64,000 nucleotides of DNA from Lentzea albidocapillata subsp. violacea. GTDB lineage: Bacteria > Actinomycetota > Actinomycetes > Mycobacteriales > Pseudonocardiaceae. The stretch is taken from positions 248,001 through 312,000 of the forward strand of contig NZ_FNET01000007.1 of the NCBI RefSeq assembly GCF_900100275.1, read 5' to 3'. Positions 50,364 to 58,256 of this stretch are shown piece by piece (positions within the stretch are counted from its first letter, which is position 1; the number at the start of each line of letters is the position of its first letter). The position numbers were made by a program, and so were the translations under genes. Below the pieces are notes generated by a model, which saw nothing but the letters and a program-made list of their open reading frames with translations, was not told where the DNA came from and did no database searches.

Positions 50364-51695
50364 GTGAGCGAGTTGCCAGTCGTCGTGGTGGGTGCCGGGC
50401 CTGCGGGTTTGTCCGCGGCGGCGAACTTGGTCGAACGGGGCGAGCAGGTGCTCGTGCTGGAGGCGGGCGATCGCGCCGGTGCAGCCGTGTCGCAGTGGAA
50501 CTACGTCCGGCTGTTCTCGCAGTGGAGCGAACTCGTCGACCCGGCGGCCGAGCGACTGCTGAAGGAGGCCGGCTGGGTGCGTCCGGACGGGGACGCGTAC
50601 CCGAGCGGCGGGGAGTGGGTGGAAAGCTACCTCCGGCCGTTGGCCGAAGTACTGGGTGACAGGGTGCGGTTCGGTGCCCGAGTGGTGGGTGTGGCACGGC
50701 GCGGACGCGACCGGATCGTGGACTCCGGGCGCGAGGACGAGCCTTTGACCGTGCATGTGCAGACCGCCGAGGGGGAAGAGCGGATCACTGCGCGTGCGGT
50801 GATCGACGCTTCGGGCACCTGGGGCTCGCCGAACCCGCTGGGCGGAGACGGGCTTCCCGCGGTGGGGGAGAAGGCTGCGGCCGAGAAGATCACCTACCGG
50901 GTGCCGGACCTCGTGGCCGAACGCTCTCGTTACGCGGGCAAGCGGATCGCGGTCGCGGGCAGCGGGCACTCCGCGCTCACCGCGTTGGTCGTGCTGGCGG
51001 AACTCGCGGAGCAGGAGCCCGGCACGAAGATCGTGTGGCTGCTGCGCCGCGGTGCGGTCGGCAACGCGTTCGGTGGTGGGGAGGCCGACCAGTTGCCGGC
51101 GCGCGGTGCGTTGGGTCTGCGGGCGAGGAAGGCGGCTGAGGCCGGGTACGTCGAGACCGCCACGGGGTTCCGCACCGCTGCGATCGAACGTGCGGCGGAC
51201 GGCAGTCTCACCCTGGAGTCGTTCGACGGCCACCAGGTCGAAGGCATCGACGAGATCGTTGTGCTGACCGGGTTCCGGCCTGATCTGTCGTGGCTGTCGG
51301 AAGTCCGGCTCGACCTGGACCCGGTGCTGCAGGCGCCGTCGAAGCTCGCGCCGCTCATCGACCCCAACGTGCACTCGTGCGGCACCGTCTACCCACACGG
51401 CGAGGCTGAGCTGCGCCACCCCGAGCCGAACGTCTACCTGGTCGGCATCAAGAGCTACGGCCGCGCGCCGACGTTCCTGTCGCTGACCGGCTACGAGCAG
51501 TCGAGGTCCGTGGTGGCCGCGATCGCCGGCGATCACGAGGCCGCCGGACGTGTTGAGCTCGTGCTGCCGGAGACCGGGGTGTGCGGTGGCGCGGGCGTGT
51601 TCGACGCACCGGAGGAGCCGAAGAACGAGGGTGGTTGCTGTGGCTCGCCGGAGCAGGGGGAACTGACGGTCGGCCTCGCGTCCAGTGCACGCTGA
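50364..51695 (+). CDS. ArsO-like FAD/NAD(P)-binding flavoprotein
   Basis: A 443-residue flavin-dependent oxidoreductase: FAD site G-A-G-P-A-G-L-S-A-A-A-N (10-21), NAD(P) site A-V-A-G-S-G-H-S-A near 194, and an A-T-G-like third motif, L-T-G-F-R-P-D near 304. The C-terminus ends with a Cys-rich tail (E-G-G-C-C-G-S-P). This is the flavoprotein group found in ars operons (ArsO and relatives), possibly acting on trivalent arsenicals. GTG at 50364; the -10-like and operator elements lie in the 98-bp gap upstream. Confidence 0.85.
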   Translation: MSELPVVVVGAGPAGLSAAANLVERGEQVLVLEAGDRAGAAVSQWNYVRLFSQWSELVDPAAERLLKEAGWVRPDGDAYPSGGEWVESYLRPLAEVLGDRVRFGARVVGVARRGRDRIVDSGREDEPLTVHVQTAEGEERITARAVIDASGTWGSPNPLGGDGLPAVGEKAAAEKITYRVPDLVAERSRYAGKRIAVAGSGHSALTALVVLAELAEQEPGTKIVWLLRRGAVGNAFGGGEADQLPARGALGLRARKAAEAGYVETATGFRTAAIERAADGSLTLESFDGHQVEGIDEIVVLTGFRPDLSWLSEVRLDLDPVLQAPSKLAPLIDPNVHSCGTVYPHGEAELRHPEPNVYLVGIKSYGRAPTFLSLTGYEQSRSVVAAIAGDHEAAGRVELVLPETGVCGGAGVFDAPEEPKNEGGCCGSPEQGELTVGLASSAR

Positions 51696-51754
51696 CACGA
51701 CGGCGCGGCCGGCTCGGTACCGGCGGTGTTCGTCGTGCTGGGTGTGACCGGGGT

Positions 51755-51782
51755 GCCGGCGGCCGTGTTGCCGACCGCCGGC
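51755..51782. terminator. Bidirectional hairpin between convergent ars genes
   Basis: GCCGGCGG (51755-51762) pairs with CCGCCGGC (51775-51782) with a 12-base loop, in the 95 bp between the ends of the flavoprotein gene and the convergent arsC. A likely shared terminator. Confidence 0.55.
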
Positions 51783-51790
51783 GTTCCGCG

Positions 51791-52198
51791 TCAGTCGAGC
51801 AGCTCGGCGACCAGGCCGCGCACGCGGCGGTCGATGTCGTCGCGGATCGGACGGACCGAGTCGATGCCCTGGCCCGCCGGGTCGTCGAGCTGCCAGTCGA
51901 GGTAGCGCTTGCCGGGGAACACCGGGCAGGTGTCGCCGCAGCCCATGGTGATCACGACGTCGGAGGCTTCGACGTCCTCGGTCGTGAGCTTCGAGGGGAC
52001 CTCGGCGGTGATGTCGAGCCCCCACTCGGCCACGGCGGCCGCGGCCGCCGGGTTGACCTTCTCCGCGGGCTCGGATCCGGCCGAACGCACGCTGATCCGC
52101 CCCATGCCGTAGTGCTGCAGCAGTGCCGCGGCCATCTGGGAGCGGCCCGCGTTGTGCACGCAGACGAACAGCACCTCGGGGGTCTTGGACACGGTCAT
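51791..52198 (-). CDS. arsC: Arsenate reductase, low-molecular-weight phosphatase type
   Basis: A 135-residue ArsC with the phosphatase-like loop V-C-V-H-N-A-G-R-S-Q (Cys 13, Arg 19) and the later Cys motif M-G-C-G-D-T-C-P near 88-95. Reduces arsenate to arsenite for export by Acr3; actinobacterial enzymes may use mycothiol/mycoredoxin. It is 52 bp downstream of a longer ArsC paralogue on the same strand. Confidence 0.93.
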   Translation of the reverse strand: MTVSKTPEVLFVCVHNAGRSQMAAALLQHYGMGRISVRSAGSEPAEKVNPAAAAAVAEWGLDITAEVPSKLTTEDVEASDVVITMGCGDTCPVFPGKRYLDWQLDDPAGQGIDSVRPIRDDIDRRVRGLVAELLD

Positions 52199-52250
52199 CT
52201 CCTCGTTGCGGTGGTTCTCATGATGCGTGATCCAGGTGAACAGCGGTGTC

Positions 52251-52892
52251 TCAGTCCTGGAGAAGTTCGGACAGCAGGCCGCGGATGCGGCGGTCGATGT
52301 CGTCGCGGATCTCCCGCACGGTGTTCAGCGGCGCGCCCGCCGGGTCGGCGACGTCCCAGTCGAGGTAGCGCTTGCCGGTGTGGACCGGGCAGGTGTCGCC
52401 ACATCCCATGGTGACCACGACGTCGGCGGCGCGCACGACCTCGTCGGTCAGCGGCTTGGGGAAAGCCTCGGTCAGCTCGATGCCGAGCTCGGCCAGCGCG
52501 TCGGTGACGGTCTGCGGGATGGCGCCGGTCGGTTTGCTGCCCGCCGAGCGCACGGAGACCTTGCCGAACGCGTGGTGCTCCAGCAGTGCGGCGGCGATCT
52601 GGGACCGGCCGGCGTTGTGGACGCAGACGAACAGGACCTGCGGCACGGTGATGGTGGTCAGGCCGTCGGCGCGGCCCTGGTCGGTCAGCCGCTGCCTGGT
52701 GAAGCGCGCGGTCAGGACCGGCAGGTAGGTGGTGACGGTGGCGTTCTCGGCGAGCAGGTTGTAGGTCTCGTCCACGACCTTGGCGACGGTCTCGCGGCTG
52801 AACACGCCGTGGAACTTGTCGGAGAGTTCGTCGGTGATCCGGAGCAGCTGGGCGGTGAGCTCGTGCTGAGGGAGTCCGCTTGTGCGGGACAT
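52251..52892 (-). CDS. arsC: Arsenate reductase with N-terminal three-helix domain
   Basis: A 213-residue ArsC: residues 1-75 form the helical extension (L-T-A-Q-L-L-R-I-T-D-E-L, V-V-D-E-T-Y-N-L-L) known from the corynebacterial single-Cys-type ArsC1' enzymes; residues 85-213 repeat the LMW phosphatase domain with V-C-V-H-N-A-G-R-S-Q and M-G-C-G-D-T-C-P. Divergent from arsR at 52978. The two ArsC copies share long identical stretches, suggesting duplication. Confidence 0.92.
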   Translation of the reverse strand: MSRTSGLPQHELTAQLLRITDELSDKFHGVFSRETVAKVVDETYNLLAENATVTTYLPVLTARFTRQRLTDQGRADGLTTITVPQVLFVCVHNAGRSQIAAALLEHHAFGKVSVRSAGSKPTGAIPQTVTDALAELGIELTEAFPKPLTDEVVRAADVVVTMGCGDTCPVHTGKRYLDWDVADPAGAPLNTVREIRDDIDRRIRGLLSELLQD

Positions 52893-52977
52893 CAGATCTC
52901 CTTGGACCGAAGTATGTCGATGCAGATCACACCCCGTGTATCGACTTTTGTCAATTCAACCGGTTATGGTCATCGTC
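52893..52977. promoter_or_regulatory. Divergent arsC/arsR control region
   Basis: Contains TATGTCGAT (52913-52921), identical to the element at 50341, and a -10-like TATGGT (52965-52970) 7 nt before the arsR ATG, which suggests a leaderless transcript. Either arsR product could bind here. Confidence 0.5.
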
Positions 52978-53307
52978 ATGACGAGCCCGGACCGGACGCT
53001 GCTCGACTCGACGACCGCCGCACGCCTGTTCAAGGCACTCGGCGATCCGATCCGGGTCGAACTGGTCGGGCTGGTGCGGCGGACCGAGGAGCAGGAGGCG
53101 TGCTTCTGCGACCTCGCCGACCAGTTCGACATGCCGCAGTCCTCGCTGAGTCACCACCTCAAGATCCTCGTCAACGCCGGTGTGCTCAGCCGGGAGCGGC
53201 GCGGCACCTGGAGCTGGTACCGCATCGACAACGCCGCCATCGACACCCTGGCCGCCGTGCTGGCGCCAGGGGGACCGCTGCGCGACAGCAGCGCCTGCTG
53301 CGACTGA
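52978..53307 (+). CDS. arsR: ArsR-family arsenic repressor
   Basis: A 109-residue ArsR: winged helix with F-K-A-L-G-D-P-I-R-V-E-L, Cys pair region E-A-C-F-C-D-L-A-D (As(III) site in the family), P-Q-S-S-L-S-H-H-L-K-I-L and C-terminal S-A-C-C-D. ATG at 52978 fits the leaderless promoter; ATG 52966 adds 4 residues. It leads the acr3-flavoprotein operon. Confidence 0.92.
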   Translation: MTSPDRTLLDSTTAARLFKALGDPIRVELVGLVRRTEEQEACFCDLADQFDMPQSSLSHHLKILVNAGVLSRERRGTWSWYRIDNAAIDTLAAVLAPGGPLRDSSACCD

Positions 53308-53323
53308 CCTGACGGAGAACCTG

Positions 53324-54397
53324 TTGAGCACCAAGCAAACCGCGGCACCGGACGTGTTGCACCGACTGTCCTTTCTGGACAGGTTCCTGCCGGTATGGAT
53401 CGGCGTCGCCATGCTCGCCGGCCTGCTGCTCGGCCGCGGCGTTCCGGGCCTGCAGGGCGTGCTGGACGCCGTGAAGGTCGACGGCGTCTCGTTGCCGATC
53501 GCCCTGGGCCTGCTGCTGATGATGTACCCGGTGCTCGCGAAGGTCCGCTACGACAAGCTCGACACCGTCACCCGTGATCGCCGCACGATGGTGCTGTCGC
53601 TGGTGCTGAACTGGGTGCTGGGTCCGGCGCTGATGTTCGCGCTGGCCTGGATCTTCCTCGCTGATCTGCCGGAGTACCGGACAGGGCTGATCATCGTCGG
53701 CCTCGCCCGCTGCATCGCCATGGTCATCATCTGGAACGACCTCGCCTGCGGCGACCGCGAGGCCGCCGCCGTGCTGGTGGCGTTGAACTCCGTGTTCCAG
53801 GTGGTCATGTTCGGTGTGCTCGGCTGGTTCTACCTCGACCTGGTGCCCGGCTGGCTCGGTCTGGACACCGCGTCGGTGGACTTCTCCGCGTGGGAGATCG
53901 CCAAGTCCGTGCTCATCTTCCTCGGCATCCCTCTGCTGGCCGGCTACCTGAGCCGCAAGCTGGGGGAGCGGACCCGTGGCCGGGAGTGGTACGAGTCCAA
54001 GTTCCTGCCGCGGGTCGGTCCGATCGCGTTGTACGGCTTGCTGTTCACGATCGTCATCCTGTTCGCGCTGCAGGGCGAGACCATCACGAACAAGCCGCTC
54101 GACGTCGTGCGGATCGCGCTGCCGCTGCTGGTCTACTTCGCGATCATGTGGGCCGGTTCCTACGCGCTGGGCAAGGCGTCCGGACTCTCCTACGAGCGGA
54201 CCACGACACTGGCGTTCACCGCCGCGGGCAACAACTTCGAGCTCGCCATCGCCGTCGCGATCGGGGTGTTCGGCGTGACCTCCGGGCAGGCCCTGGCGGG
54301 TGTGGTCGGCCCGCTGATCGAGGTGCCCGTCCTCGTCGCGCTCGTCTACGTCAGCCTCTGGTTGCGTCGTCGCTGGGCGGCTCGTGCTCAGGTCTGA
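53324..54397 (+). CDS. acr3: Arsenite efflux permease Acr3
   Basis: A 357-residue ten-helix transporter with the Acr3 signatures L-A-R-C-I-A-M-V-I-I-W-N-D-L-A-C-G-D (conserved essential Cys) and A-A-G-N-N-F-E-L-A-I-A-V-A-I-G. It extrudes As(III) using the proton gradient. The TTG start at 53324 has GGAG 7 nt upstream. Its end overlaps the next flavoprotein gene by 14 bp. Confidence 0.96.
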   Translation: MSTKQTAAPDVLHRLSFLDRFLPVWIGVAMLAGLLLGRGVPGLQGVLDAVKVDGVSLPIALGLLLMMYPVLAKVRYDKLDTVTRDRRTMVLSLVLNWVLGPALMFALAWIFLADLPEYRTGLIIVGLARCIAMVIIWNDLACGDREAAAVLVALNSVFQVVMFGVLGWFYLDLVPGWLGLDTASVDFSAWEIAKSVLIFLGIPLLAGYLSRKLGERTRGREWYESKFLPRVGPIALYGLLFTIVILFALQGETITNKPLDVVRIALPLLVYFAIMWAGSYALGKASGLSYERTTTLAFTAAGNNFELAIAVAIGVFGVTSGQALAGVVGPLIEVPVLVALVYVSLWLRRRWAARAQV

Positions 54398-55358
54398 CGT
54401 CGTGGTGGCCGGCGGCGGCCAGGCAGGGCTGGCCGCCGCCTTCTACCTGCGCCGAGCGGGCATCGACCACGTGGTGCTCGACGCGCGACCTGTGCCAGGT
54501 GGGGCATGGCCGCTCACGTGGGACTCGCTGCGCCTGTTCTCCGTCGCCCGTCACAGCTCGCTGCCCGGCTGGCCCATGCCGTCCTTTCCGGACGGATACC
54601 CGACCGCACAGCACGTCGTCGACTACCTCGCGGCCTACGAGAAGCGCTACGACATCCCCGTCCAGCGGCCCGTCCAGGTCACCTCGGTGACGCACGACGG
54701 CGACCGCCTGCTGGTGCACACCGACTCCGGCACTTGGTCGGCACGGCACGTCATCAGCGCGACGGGCACCTGGTGGCGACCCTTCCGGCCTCTGATGGAC
54801 CTGCCCGGCCGCCAGTTGCACACCGTCGACTACCGCGACCCGCACGAGTTCGCCGGCCAGAAGGTGGTCGTGGTCGGCGGCGGCAACTCCGGCGCGCAGA
54901 TCGCCGCCGACCTCATCCCGCACACCGAGCTGACCTGGATGACGCGCCGGCCGCCGCGGTACATGCCGGACGAGATCGACGGCAAAGCGCTGTTCGACAT
55001 CGCCACCCGGCGCGGCGGCGTCAGCGAACTCGGCGACATCGTGGCCGTACCTTCCGTTCGCGAAGCCCGCGACAACGGACTGCTCGTGGCCGTGCCGACG
55101 GACGTCGAAGCCTTGTCCGGAGCCGACGTCGTCGTGTGGTGCACCGGCTTCCGCCCTGCCCTGAGCCACCTGGCTCCGCTGCGTGTGCGCGCCGCCGACG
55201 GTCGCGTCGCGGTGGACGGTACGACCGCCACCGGGGAGCCGCGCCTGCACCTGCTCGGCTACGGCGGCTGGACCGGACCCGCGTCGGCGACGCTCATCGG
55301 GGTCGGGCCGACCGCGAAGGCAACGGTCGCGAAGATCGCGCTGACGCTCAGGCCGTGA
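54384..55358 (+). CDS. Second ArsO-like flavin oxidoreductase
   Basis: A 324-residue FAD-dependent enzyme: G-G-G-Q-A-G-L-A-A-A (10-19), the P-G-G-A-W region, A-T-G-T-W near 116, NAD(P) motif V-G-G-G-N-S-G-A and C-T-G-F-R-P-A near 252. Shorter than the 50364 product and without its Cys tail. Its GTG start lies in the acr3 3' end, so it is coupled to arsenite export. Its stop overlaps the convergent arsR gene by 11 bp. Confidence 0.87.
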   Translation: MLRSDVVVAGGGQAGLAAAFYLRRAGIDHVVLDARPVPGGAWPLTWDSLRLFSVARHSSLPGWPMPSFPDGYPTAQHVVDYLAAYEKRYDIPVQRPVQVTSVTHDGDRLLVHTDSGTWSARHVISATGTWWRPFRPLMDLPGRQLHTVDYRDPHEFAGQKVVVVGGGNSGAQIAADLIPHTELTWMTRRPPRYMPDEIDGKALFDIATRRGGVSELGDIVAVPSVREARDNGLLVAVPTDVEALSGADVVVWCTGFRPALSHLAPLRVRAADGRVAVDGTTATGEPRLHLLGYGGWTGPASATLIGVGPTAKATVAKIALTLRP

Positions 55359-55695
55359 CCGGCTGCCGCACGCTGCTCAGCATCGCGGCCATCCGGTCGG
55401 TCGTCTCCGGGCGCACCCAGTAGTAGACCCACGTGCCCCGGCGCTCGCAGTCGACCAGACCGGCCTGCCGCAGCAGCTTGAGGTGATGCGAGATCGTCGG
55501 CTGGGACAGCTCGAACGCCGGCGTCAGCTCGCAGACGCAGACCCCGCCTTCGGACCGGGAAGCGATCATCGACAGCAGCCGCAGGCGCACCGGGTCGCCC
55601 AGCGCCTTGAACATCCCCGCCAGCTCGGCCGCCTGAACCGCTGCCAGTCGGTCTTCCGGCAGCGGCTCGCAGCAACCGGCCTCTTGCTTCGACAT
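55348..55695 (-). CDS. arsR: ArsR-family repressor divergent from arsM
   Basis: A 115-residue ArsR with an N-terminal C-C pair (E-A-G-C-C-E-P), the sensor motif G-V-C-V-C-E-L and DNA helix L-S-Q-P-T-I-S-H-H-L-K-L-L. Together these Cys could form an As(III) site. It probably controls arsM across the divergent promoter and itself. Confidence 0.92.
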   Translation of the reverse strand: MSKQEAGCCEPLPEDRLAAVQAAELAGMFKALGDPVRLRLLSMIASRSEGGVCVCELTPAFELSQPTISHHLKLLRQAGLVDCERRGTWVYYWVRPETTDRMAAMLSSVRQPVTA

Positions 55696-55772
55696 ATTTC
55701 AATATTGACGGCACTTCGGGTTTCGCGCAACAATACATAGACAAACTTCGATACAGCTTGGAGGAACCTCTC
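55696..55772. promoter_or_regulatory. Divergent arsR/arsM control region
   Basis: Holds the perfect palindrome TCAATATTGA (55699-55708) directly upstream of the arsR start, and the minus-strand element TATGTCGA overlapping the arsR start codon. GGAGGA at about 55761-55766 is the arsM ribosome-binding site. Confidence 0.55.
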
Positions 55773-56669
55773 ATGAGTGAGCAGACTGAGCTGCGCGAGA
55801 CCGTCCGTGCCCGCTACGCCGCAGCCGCGACCGCCGTCGTCCAGGGCGGGGGCGGCTGCTGTGGACCGCAGGCCGTGGAGGTCGACGAGACCTTCGGCGC
55901 CACGCTCTACCCGGCGGCCCAGCGCGACGAACTCCCAGCCGAGGCCGTGGCCGCCTCACTCGGCTGCGGCAACCCCATCGCCGTCGCCGAACTCCGCGAG
56001 GGTGAGCGAGTTCTGGACCTGGGCTCTGGTGGTGGCATCGACGTCCTGCTCTCGGCCCGCCGCGTCGGTCCGACCGGCAAGGCCTACGGCCTGGACATGA
56101 CCGACGAGATGCTCGCGCTCGCCCTGTCCAACGCGGACAAGGCCGGCGCCACCAACGTCGAGTTCCTCAAGGGCAACATCGAAGACATCCCGTTGCCCGG
56201 CAACACCATCGACGTCGTCATCTCCAACTGCGTCATCAACCTCTCCGTCGACAAGCCCGCCGTGTTCGCCGAGACCTTCCGCGTCCTGCGTCCCGGTGGC
56301 CGTCTCGGTATCTCCGACGTCGTCGCCGACGACCACCTCACCCCTGCCGAGCGAGCCGACCGCGGCTCCTACGTCGGGTGCATCGCCGGAGCACTCACCT
56401 TCACCGAGTACCGCGAAGGCTTGCAGGCCGCCGGCTTCACCGGCATCGAGATCACTCCGACGTTCGAGGCCGCCGATGGCATGCACGGAGCCATTGTTCG
56501 TGCGGTGAAGCCACTCGGCATCGAGTCTGCCGGTGCACCAGCGCCGGCGCAGAGTGAAGCGTCTTGCTGTGGCGTCAGCGCCTGCTGCACGTCCGGTGAG
56601 CAGTCGGTCGACCCGGCCGTCACCGTCACGGAGGCCAAAACGGCGTCGGGATGTGGCTGTCAGAGCTAG
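55773..56669 (+). CDS. arsM: Arsenite S-adenosylmethionine methyltransferase ArsM
   Basis: A 298-residue ArsM: D-L-G-S-G-G-G-I-D-V-L-L (SAM motif I), the I-S-N-C-V-I-N-L motif with the conserved Cys, and G-C-I-A-G-A-L later; an N-terminal G-C-C-G-P pair supplies another Cys. The C-terminus is an unusual Cys-rich tail with C-C-G-V-S-A-C-C and final G-C-G-C. It methylates As(III) to methylated, volatile forms. ATG 55773 follows GGAGGA; a TTG at 55758 is that ribosome-binding site itself. Confidence 0.94.
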   Translation: MSEQTELRETVRARYAAAATAVVQGGGGCCGPQAVEVDETFGATLYPAAQRDELPAEAVAASLGCGNPIAVAELREGERVLDLGSGGGIDVLLSARRVGPTGKAYGLDMTDEMLALALSNADKAGATNVEFLKGNIEDIPLPGNTIDVVISNCVINLSVDKPAVFAETFRVLRPGGRLGISDVVADDHLTPAERADRGSYVGCIAGALTFTEYREGLQAAGFTGIEITPTFEAADGMHGAIVRAVKPLGIESAGAPAPAQSEASCCGVSACCTSGEQSVDPAVTVTEAKTASGCGCQS

Positions 56670-56689
56670 CGGCTGCGACTTACAGCCGA

Positions 56690-57034
56690 TCAAGAGTCAC
56701 CGTCGAGCACCTTGCGGAGCTTGGCGGACGCCTTGAGCCGCCACGCCTGCTCGACCAGTTCTGCCAGCTGGCCGGGGTCGACCTTCGCCAGGTCGACGAG
56801 GATCGCTCCGTACCCGTCGTAGTGCGGTGTCGTGTAGAAGGCTGCGTCACCGGTCGCGAGCAGCGCTGCTTTCTCGTCCAGCTCGCACATCAGCACGAGC
56901 CCGCCTTCGGCCTCGGTCCGCAGGCGCGCGAAGCCCTTCCCGGCCACCTTCAGCGATGGTGTCCGGTGCCAGGTCGCTTCCTCGACCTCGGGCAGGCGCG
57001 ACGCCATCGTCACTACGTCATCCCAGCTAGGCAT
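56690..57034 (-). CDS. MmcQ/YjbR family DNA-binding-like protein
   Basis: A 114-residue protein of the MmcQ/YjbR fold: P-E-V-E-E-A-T-W-H-R-T-P-S-L-K-V near 15-30, then G-K-G-F-A-R-L and a C-terminal helix ending A-S-A-K-L-R-K-V-L. No enzymatic residues are established for the family. It stands alone on the minus strand between arsM and the MerR unit. Confidence 0.87.
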   Translation of the reverse strand: MPSWDDVVTMASRLPEVEEATWHRTPSLKVAGKGFARLRTEAEGGLVLMCELDEKAALLATGDAAFYTTPHYDGYGAILVDLAKVDPGQLAELVEQAWRLKASAKLRKVLDGDS

Positions 57035-57115
57035 GCGTGCATCGTCGCAGCAGCCGGGTGCATCCGCCTTGGACGAATGGAAACAGGCAGCGTGAATCTT
57101 GCGGCTGTGAGTGAC

Positions 57116-57147
57116 TTGCATCCGGTACCCAGGTACAGGCTTACCGT
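57116..57147 (+). promoter_or_regulatory. MerR-type promoter with central dyad
   Basis: A -35 TTGCAT (57116-57121) and -10-like TACCGT (57142-57147) are 20 bp apart, the over-long spacer of MerR-activated promoters. The spacer contains the dyad GTACC-CA-GGTAC (57125-57136). The ATG at 57154 lies 6 nt after the -10, so the mRNA may be leaderless. Confidence 0.6.
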
Positions 57148-57153
57148 CGATGC

Positions 57154-57489
57154 ATGAGCGCAGAACCTGAGCTTTGGGCCCCGCAAGCCTGCACGTTGCC
57201 CACCGCGGCACGTCCGCTGCGTGTCGCCGAGTTCGACGAGTTGTTCACGGAGGCAGTGCGTGGGGTCCGGCGCATGGGCGCGACTTCCGTGTCGATGGAC
57301 CTCACCCCGAGCCCTGAGGTGGCTGCGCGCGCGGCCGAACTCGCTGTCCGGGAGGTTGGCTGCTGTTCGTTCTTCACCTTTGGCTTGATCGTGACCGGCG
57401 GCAGCCTGTGCTTGGAAATCACCGTTCCAGAGCAGCACGCCGATGTGCTCGAGGCGCTTGCGGCACGGGCTGAAGGGGCGTCGGCATGA
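57154..57489 (+). CDS. Small Cys-containing partner of the MerR regulator, unknown family
   Basis: A 111-residue protein with A-P-Q-A-C-T-L-P near the start and V-G-C-C-S-F-F-T-F in the middle, giving three Cys that could bind a metal. It has no membrane helix. I have the impression that similar proteins accompany MerR regulators in actinobacteria but cannot name the family. Its stop overlaps the MerR ATG (ATGA) and it is first behind the MerR-type promoter, so it may be an accessory sensor or chaperone. Confidence 0.6.
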   Translation: MSAEPELWAPQACTLPTAARPLRVAEFDELFTEAVRGVRRMGATSVSMDLTPSPEVAARAAELAVREVGCCSFFTFGLIVTGGSLCLEITVPEQHADVLEALAARAEGASA

Positions 57490-58256
57490 CCGGGCTGCGT
57501 GCGGGGGAGATTGCCGACGCGGCGGGCGTGAACCGGCAGACCCTGCGGTACTACGAGCGCGTCGGGCTGCTGACCGAGCCGGACCGGACGTTGGGCGGGC
57601 ACCGGATGTATCCGCCGGAGACGGTGACCGTCATCCGGGTCATCAAGGCCGCCCAACGACTCGGGTTCACTCTCGACGAGGTCGCCGAACTGCTCGATCT
57701 TGGCGCGCATCGGCATGGCAGGACCGGGTTGCAGGTGAGAGCGAGCGCGAAACTCGCCGAGGTCGAGGCCAGGATCGAGGACCTGGGACTCATCCGGGAC
57801 ACGCTGCGAGCGGCGGTGGCGGCGGGTTGTGACGACCTCATCGCCTGCTCGCACGTCCCGTCCTGTCCGTTGCCGTTCGCCGGTCCTGCGGAAGGGAAGG
57901 CCAGGCGGCTCTCACTGAGGGAGATGGATCGGGGTGCCGGGGCCGACGGGGATATCGGCGAAGTAGAAGACGGCGAGCAGCGCGGCCCAGAACACCCAGA
58001 ACGGGATGACATAGATCGACAGACGCGCCATCAGCGTGCCGAGCCCGGTGCCCGGTTGGTACTTGCGGACGAAGGTGAGCAGGACCAGGAGGTAGGGATT
58101 CATCGGGGTGATGATCTGGGTGGCGGAGTCTCCGATTCGGAACGCGGCCTGAACGAGGCCAGGCTCGAATCCCAGCAGCAGGAAGGCTGGAATGAACACC
58201 GGCGCCATGAGGGACCACATGGCGGAGCCGGAGATGATGAACAGGTTGAGCAGTGA
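57486..58256 (+). CDS. MerR-family regulator with long antisense-encoded C-terminal extension
   Basis: The first ~140 residues are a standard MerR protein: G-E-I-A-D-A-A-G-V-N-R-Q-T-L-R-Y-Y-E-R-V-G-L-L, a dimerisation helix, and a Cys-containing effector loop (A-A-G-C-D-D, A-C-S-H-V-P-S-C-P-L-P-F) like mercury- or heavy-metal-sensing members. The frame does not stop there but runs another ~115 charged, low-hydrophobicity residues antisense to the 3' end of the AbgT gene (345 bp overlap). The extension looks like the reverse reading of that gene and may be non-functional. Confidence 0.82.
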   Translation: MTGLRAGEIADAAGVNRQTLRYYERVGLLTEPDRTLGGHRMYPPETVTVIRVIKAAQRLGFTLDEVAELLDLGAHRHGRTGLQVRASAKLAEVEARIEDLGLIRDTLRAAVAAGCDDLIACSHVPSCPLPFAGPAEGKARRLSLREMDRGAGADGDIGEVEDGEQRGPEHPERDDIDRQTRHQRAEPGARLVLADEGEQDQEVGIHRGDDLGGGVSDSERGLNEARLESQQQEGWNEHRRHEGPHGGAGDDEQVEQ

